Origin: JAKAWQ01 sp963840545
GTDB lineage: Bacteria > Pseudomonadota > Alphaproteobacteria > Acetobacterales > Acetobacteraceae
Reading direction: 5' to 3'
Assembly (NCBI GenBank): GCA_963840545.1
Contig: CAWIZE010000002.1
Span: 1,488,001 to 1,552,000 of the forward strand
Length of the DNA stretch: 64,000 bases
Position 1 is the first letter of the stretch; each line of letters opens with the position of its first letter. This document shows, piece by piece, positions 61,160 through 64,000 of this stretch. The notes under the pieces are model-generated. The model did no database searches, had not been told where the DNA came from, and saw nothing but the letters and a program-made list of their open reading frames with translations. The translations under genes and the position numbers were made by a program.

Positions 61160-61517
61160 GTTGGGACCTCGGAGCAGGTGATCGGAAAGCGGGCGATAAG
61201 GCGGGGCGGGCCGGATCGGCGCCGCCCTGCCCGGGGAAAAAGGGCCCCGCGCCCATCTCCGGTCAAGCCCCCGCGCGGCGTCCTCGTCCCCGGACCCCGC
61301 AGCGCGGCATGCAAGGCCCTCATGCGAGCCTTGGGCGATACTTGTTTCAGGCCGATCCTATCTTTGTTTTCCGCGGGTTGCGTGGGCGTTCGCTCCATCT
61401 TGACGCGCCGGGCGGCCGCCTCGGGCGAGGCTTGAACCGGCGCGCGTTTCGACGCAATATGCAACCGGTCCTGATTGCATACGGCGCTCGGGACGATCCA
61501 CCCGGGAGGAACAACAC
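61160..61517. promoter_or_regulatory. Divergent region upstream of pqqA
   Basis: The 358 bp between the DsbA-like gene and pqqA have no recognisable gene. A plausible sigma-70 promoter for pqqA is TTGAAC at 61432-61437 and CAATAT at 61455-61460 with a 17 bp spacer, about 60 bp before the pqqA start. The ribosome-binding site GGGAGGA is at 61504-61510. Confidence 0.4.
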
Positions 61518-61595
61518 ATGTGGACGAAGCCGAAGGTCGTGGAGATCGCCGTGGGCATGGAAATCAACGCCTACGCCTGCGCGGATCTCGACTGA
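61518..61595 (+). CDS. pqqA: PQQ precursor peptide PqqA
   Basis: A 25-residue peptide, MWTKPKVVEIAVGMEINAYA ending CADLD. The Glu and Tyr of the E-x3-Y core (EINAY) are the residues cross-linked by PqqE to build the pyrroloquinoline quinone skeleton. The ATG follows GGGAGGA. It is too short for standard gene calling. It is first in the operon, 70 bp before pqqB. Confidence 0.96.
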   Translation: MWTKPKVVEIAVGMEINAYACADLD

Positions 61596-61665
61596 ACGTC
61601 TCGAACTTCGCTCGCGCCGGGAGGGGATTGAGGGCGAATCCTTCCCGGCGTTCGTTTTGCTGACC

Positions 61666-62589
61666 ATGCGGATCATCGTTCTCGGGGCTGCGGCGGGCGG
61701 CGGGTTCCCGCAGTGGAACTGCGGCTGCCCCAACTGCGCGCGGGCGCGTCGGGGCGAGCCCGCGGCGTCTCCCCGTACCCAGTGCTCGCTCGCCGTCTCA
61801 GCGGACGGGGAGGCGTGGCTCCTGCTCAACGCCGCGCCGGATCTGCGCGAGCAGATCGCCGGGACGCCTTCCCTCCATCCGCGGGCGGGCGGACGCGCCA
61901 GCCCGATCAAGGGCGTCGCCGTCAGCGGCGGCGATGTCGACGCGATCGCCGGCCTGCTGCATCTGCGGGAAAGCCAGACGCTGGCGCTCTATGCCTCGCG
62001 CCGGGTGCTGACGCTGATCGCCGCCAATCCGATCTTCCGCGTGCTCGATCCCGCCTCCGTCGCGCGCCGCGAGTTGATGCTCGGCCGGCGGGAAGCGCTC
62101 GCCGATGTCGCGGGCCGGCCGCTCGGCCTCACCATCGAGGCCTTCGCCGTCCCGGGCAAGGTTGCGCTCTATGCCGAGGAGGAGGGCGAGGAGGGCCTCG
62201 GCGCCGCGGAGGGCGATACGGTCGGGCTCGCGGTGAGCGACGAAACCGGCGCGTGCTTTCATTTCGTTCCCGCCTGTGCCGCGCTTTCGGAGGCGCTGCT
62301 CGCCCGCCTCCGCGGCTCGCGCCTCGTCTTCTTCGACGGCACGCTGTGGACGGACGAGGAGATGATCCGTCTCGGCCTTGGGGCGAAGACCGGCCGCCGC
62401 ATGGGCCATCTCAGCGTCTCGGGCGGCGAGGGCTCGCTCGCCGGCCTCGCCCCGCTCGGCATCGCGCGCAAGGTTTTTGTCCATGTCAACAACAGCAACC
62501 CGATGATCCTCGAGGATTCGCCCGAGCGGGCGATCCTCGCGCGCGCGGGCTGGGAAGTCGCCTGCGACGGAATGGAGATCGCGCTGTGA
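61666..62589 (+). CDS. pqqB: PqqB, PQQ biosynthesis hydroxylase
   Basis: A 307-residue metallo-beta-lactamase-fold protein with IIVLGAAAGGGFPQWNCGCPNCARAR at the N-terminus (zinc-binding Cys set), DLREQIAGTPSL and a C-terminal VFVHVNNSNPMILEDSPER. PqqB oxidises the linked Tyr/Glu intermediate. The ATG at MRIIVLGAAAG starts the homology; the frame is open farther upstream over pqqA. Its stop overlaps the GTG of pqqC. Confidence 0.96.
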   Translation: MRIIVLGAAAGGGFPQWNCGCPNCARARRGEPAASPRTQCSLAVSADGEAWLLLNAAPDLREQIAGTPSLHPRAGGRASPIKGVAVSGGDVDAIAGLLHLRESQTLALYASRRVLTLIAANPIFRVLDPASVARRELMLGRREALADVAGRPLGLTIEAFAVPGKVALYAEEEGEEGLGAAEGDTVGLAVSDETGACFHFVPACAALSEALLARLRGSRLVFFDGTLWTDEEMIRLGLGAKTGRRMGHLSVSGGEGSLAGLAPLGIARKVFVHVNNSNPMILEDSPERAILARAGWEVACDGMEIAL

Positions 62590-63314
62590 CGAGCCTGATC
62601 GGTCCTGCCGAGCTCGAAGCCCGACTGCGCGCGATCGGCGCCGAGCGCTATCACAACCGCCATCCCTTCCACGCCCTGCTGCATGGCGGGCGGCTCGACC
62701 GCCGGCAGGTGCAGGCCTGGGCGCTCAACCGCTATTACTACCAGTGCCGAATCCCGCTGAAGGACGCGGCGCTGATGGCGCGCTGCGAGGATCCCGCGCT
62801 CCGCCGCGTCTGGCGCCAGCGGCTGGTCGATCACGACGGCACGGTGCCGGGGGAGGGGGGAATCGAGCGCTGGCTCCGCCTCACCTCCGGCCTCGGCCTC
62901 GATCGCGATTACGTCGCCTCGACCGCGGGCATCCTGCCGGCGACGCGCTTCGCCGTCGACGCCTATGTCGCCTTCGTCCGCGACCGCTCGCTGCTCGAGG
63001 CGGTCGCCTCTTCGCTCACCGAGATCTTTTCGCCTGCGATCATCTCCGAGCGCGTGGCCGGCATGCTCGCAAACTACGATTTCGTCACGCCCGAGACGCT
63101 CGCCTACTTCAACGCCCGCCTCGACCAGGCGCCGCGCGACGCCGATTTCGCGCTCGACTACGTCAAGCACCATGCGCGCACGCCCGAGCAGCAGCAGGCG
63201 GCGATCGGCGCGCTCGTCTTCAAGTGCGACCTGCTCTGGGCGCAGCTCGACGCGCTCCATCACGCCTATGTCGCCCCCGGCCATGTCCCACCCGGGGCAT
63301 TCGGCGCCGGCTGA
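62586..63314 (+). CDS. pqqC: Pyrroloquinoline-quinone synthase PqqC
   Basis: The 242-residue cofactorless oxidase catalyses the final ring closure and eight-electron oxidation to PQQ. It is GTG-initiated and overlaps pqqB by 4 bp. Conserved segments are YHNRHPFHALLHGGRL, RYYYQCRIPLKDAA, VDHDG, FVRDRSLLEAVASSLTEIFS and YVKHHARTPEQQQAA; the His/Arg/Lys cluster around the active site is kept. Confidence 0.96.
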   Translation: MTSLIGPAELEARLRAIGAERYHNRHPFHALLHGGRLDRRQVQAWALNRYYYQCRIPLKDAALMARCEDPALRRVWRQRLVDHDGTVPGEGGIERWLRLTSGLGLDRDYVASTAGILPATRFAVDAYVAFVRDRSLLEAVASSLTEIFSPAIISERVAGMLANYDFVTPETLAYFNARLDQAPRDADFALDYVKHHARTPEQQQAAIGALVFKCDLLWAQLDALHHAYVAPGHVPPGAFGAG

Positions 63315-63598
63315 TGAGCGCCGCACCCCTCACCGCCGCGAGCCGGCCGGGCCTCTCGCCGCACGCGCGGATGAAGGACGACGCGGCGCGCGGCGGCTGG
63401 GTCCTGCTCGGGCCGGAGCGGGTGCTGATGCTCGACGCGGTCGCCGCCGAAATTCTGGCGCTTTGCGATGGGACGGCGGCGATCGGCGCGATCGCCGACG
63501 AGCTCGCCCGCCGCCACGCCGCCCCGCGCGAGGAGGTCCTGGGCGATGTTCTCGAAATGCTCCAGGGGCTCCGCGACAAGGGATTGCTCGTCGCATGA
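63314..63598 (+). CDS. pqqD: PQQ biosynthesis chaperone PqqD
   Basis: A 94-residue winged-helix-like protein that binds PqqA and presents it to PqqE. Sequence PGLSPHARMKDDAARGGWVL, GPERVLMLDAVAAEILALCD and AIGAIADELARRHAAP match the family. The ATG shares one base with the pqqC stop, and the stop overlaps the pqqE ATG (ATGA), so translation is coupled. Confidence 0.96.
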   Translation: MSAAPLTAASRPGLSPHARMKDDAARGGWVLLGPERVLMLDAVAAEILALCDGTAAIGAIADELARRHAAPREEVLGDVLEMLQGLRDKGLLVA

Positions 63599-64000
63599 AC
63601 GCGGTCCGCCCCAAGTTCGGTCCCCCGCTCGCCCTGCTGGCCGAGCTCACGCATCGCTGCCCGCTCGGCTGCCCCTATTGCTCCAACCCGCTGACGCTCG
63701 ATCGCGTGCGGGACGAGCTCGACACCGCGACCTGGCTGCGGGTGATCGACGAGGCCGCAGCGCTCGGCGTGCTGCAGATCCATTTCTCCGGCGGCGAGCC
63801 GCTGGTGCGCCGCGATCTCGCGACGCTGATCGGCCATGCCCGCGCCGCCGGGCTCTACACCAACCTGATCACCTCGGCGGTGCTGCTCGACGAGGCGCGC
63901 CTCGCCACCCTCGCCGCGGCGGGCCTCGAGCACGTGCAGATCAGCGTCCAGGACACCGCGCCCGCCAACGCCGACCGCATCGCCGGCTACGATGGCGGGC
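63595..64000 (+). CDS. pqqE: PqqE radical SAM enzyme, cut by window end
   Basis: The first 135 residues are present. The radical-SAM cluster Cys22-x3-Cys26-x2-Cys29 (THRCPLGCPYCSNPL) and the SAM-binding GGEP (HFSGGEPLVRRDL) are visible. PqqE links Glu and Tyr in PqqA. The C-terminal SPASM domain with auxiliary Fe-S clusters lies beyond the window. No pqqF protease gene is in view. Confidence 0.97.
   Translation, partial: MNAVRPKFGPPLALLAELTHRCPLGCPYCSNPLTLDRVRDELDTATWLRVIDEAAALGVLQIHFSGGEPLVRRDLATLIGHARAAGLYTNLITSAVLLDEARLATLAAAGLEHVQISVQDTAPANADRIAGYDGG

Overview
The window is about 64 kb of very GC-rich DNA with dense, mostly operonic coding. Several traits point to an alphaproteobacterium of the Rhodospirillales/Acetobacteraceae type: an F0 ATP-synthase operon carrying both b' and b, a UPF0262 protein, a Tat-exported sugar-binding protein, many small lipoproteins of acetic-acid-bacterial type, and a PQQ biosynthesis operon. 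This placement is inferred from gene content, not from any search. No rRNA, tRNA, CRISPR array or intact insertion sequence was recognised.

Layout. (1) 1-10.8 kb: the tail of an SDR gene, a palindrome-rich spacer, then a seven-gene minus-strand operon. It holds an enolase-superfamily dehydratase, a complete sugar-type ABC importer, a D-2-hydroxyacid dehydrogenase and a ThDP enzyme. A second SDR and a second hydroxyacid dehydrogenase diverge from it. Together it reads as uptake and catabolism of a sugar acid or related hydroxy acid. (2) 10.8-18.4 kb: housekeeping and accessory genes (UPF0262, OsmC, an ECF sigma factor beside a broken anti-sigma gene, small conserved proteins, a transglutaminase-like protease, a glutamic peptidase of the G1/eqolisin type and a cupin). 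(3) 18.4-26.7 kb: a decayed, low-density stretch with two clear pseudogenes (an ArsR/SRPBCC fusion and an NmrA-like oxidoreductase), inverted repeats, small secreted proteins and a GGDEF/degenerate-EAL protein. (4) 26.7-32.4 kb: an FAH-family hydrolase, then fabD-fabG-acpP-fabF-mltG. (5) 32.5-38.1 kb: a ThrE-type exporter, DUF3429, a Crp/Fnr regulator, a family 2 glycosyltransferase and a CBS-domain membrane protein.

(6) 38.1-48.5 kb: a long plus-strand run of an HxlR regulator, an EmrA/EmrB-type efflux pair, thiolase, SDR, monothiol glutaredoxin, ketopantoate-reductase-like protein, penicillin-acylase-family Ntn hydrolase and GH3-type acyl-adenylating enzyme. (7) 48.6-54.3 kb: a HAD dehalogenase; a minus-strand trio of HpaB-type flavin monooxygenase, RidA and DUF1028; argC of the short type; gamma-carbonic anhydrase; and a lipoprotein. 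(8) 54.4-60.5 kb: atpI-atpB-atpE-atpF'-atpF and smc, all on the minus strand. (9) 60.5-64 kb: a frameshifted DsbA-like gene and, divergent from it, pqqA-pqqB-pqqC-pqqD-pqqE, the last cut by the window edge.

The observations most worth following are the bacterial G1 glutamic peptidase, the GH3 synthetase / Ntn amidohydrolase pair behind an efflux pump, the HpaB-RidA-DUF1028 operon, the gene decay between 12 and 21 kb, and a striking number of short (12-18 bp) perfect tandem duplications in both coding and non-coding DNA.
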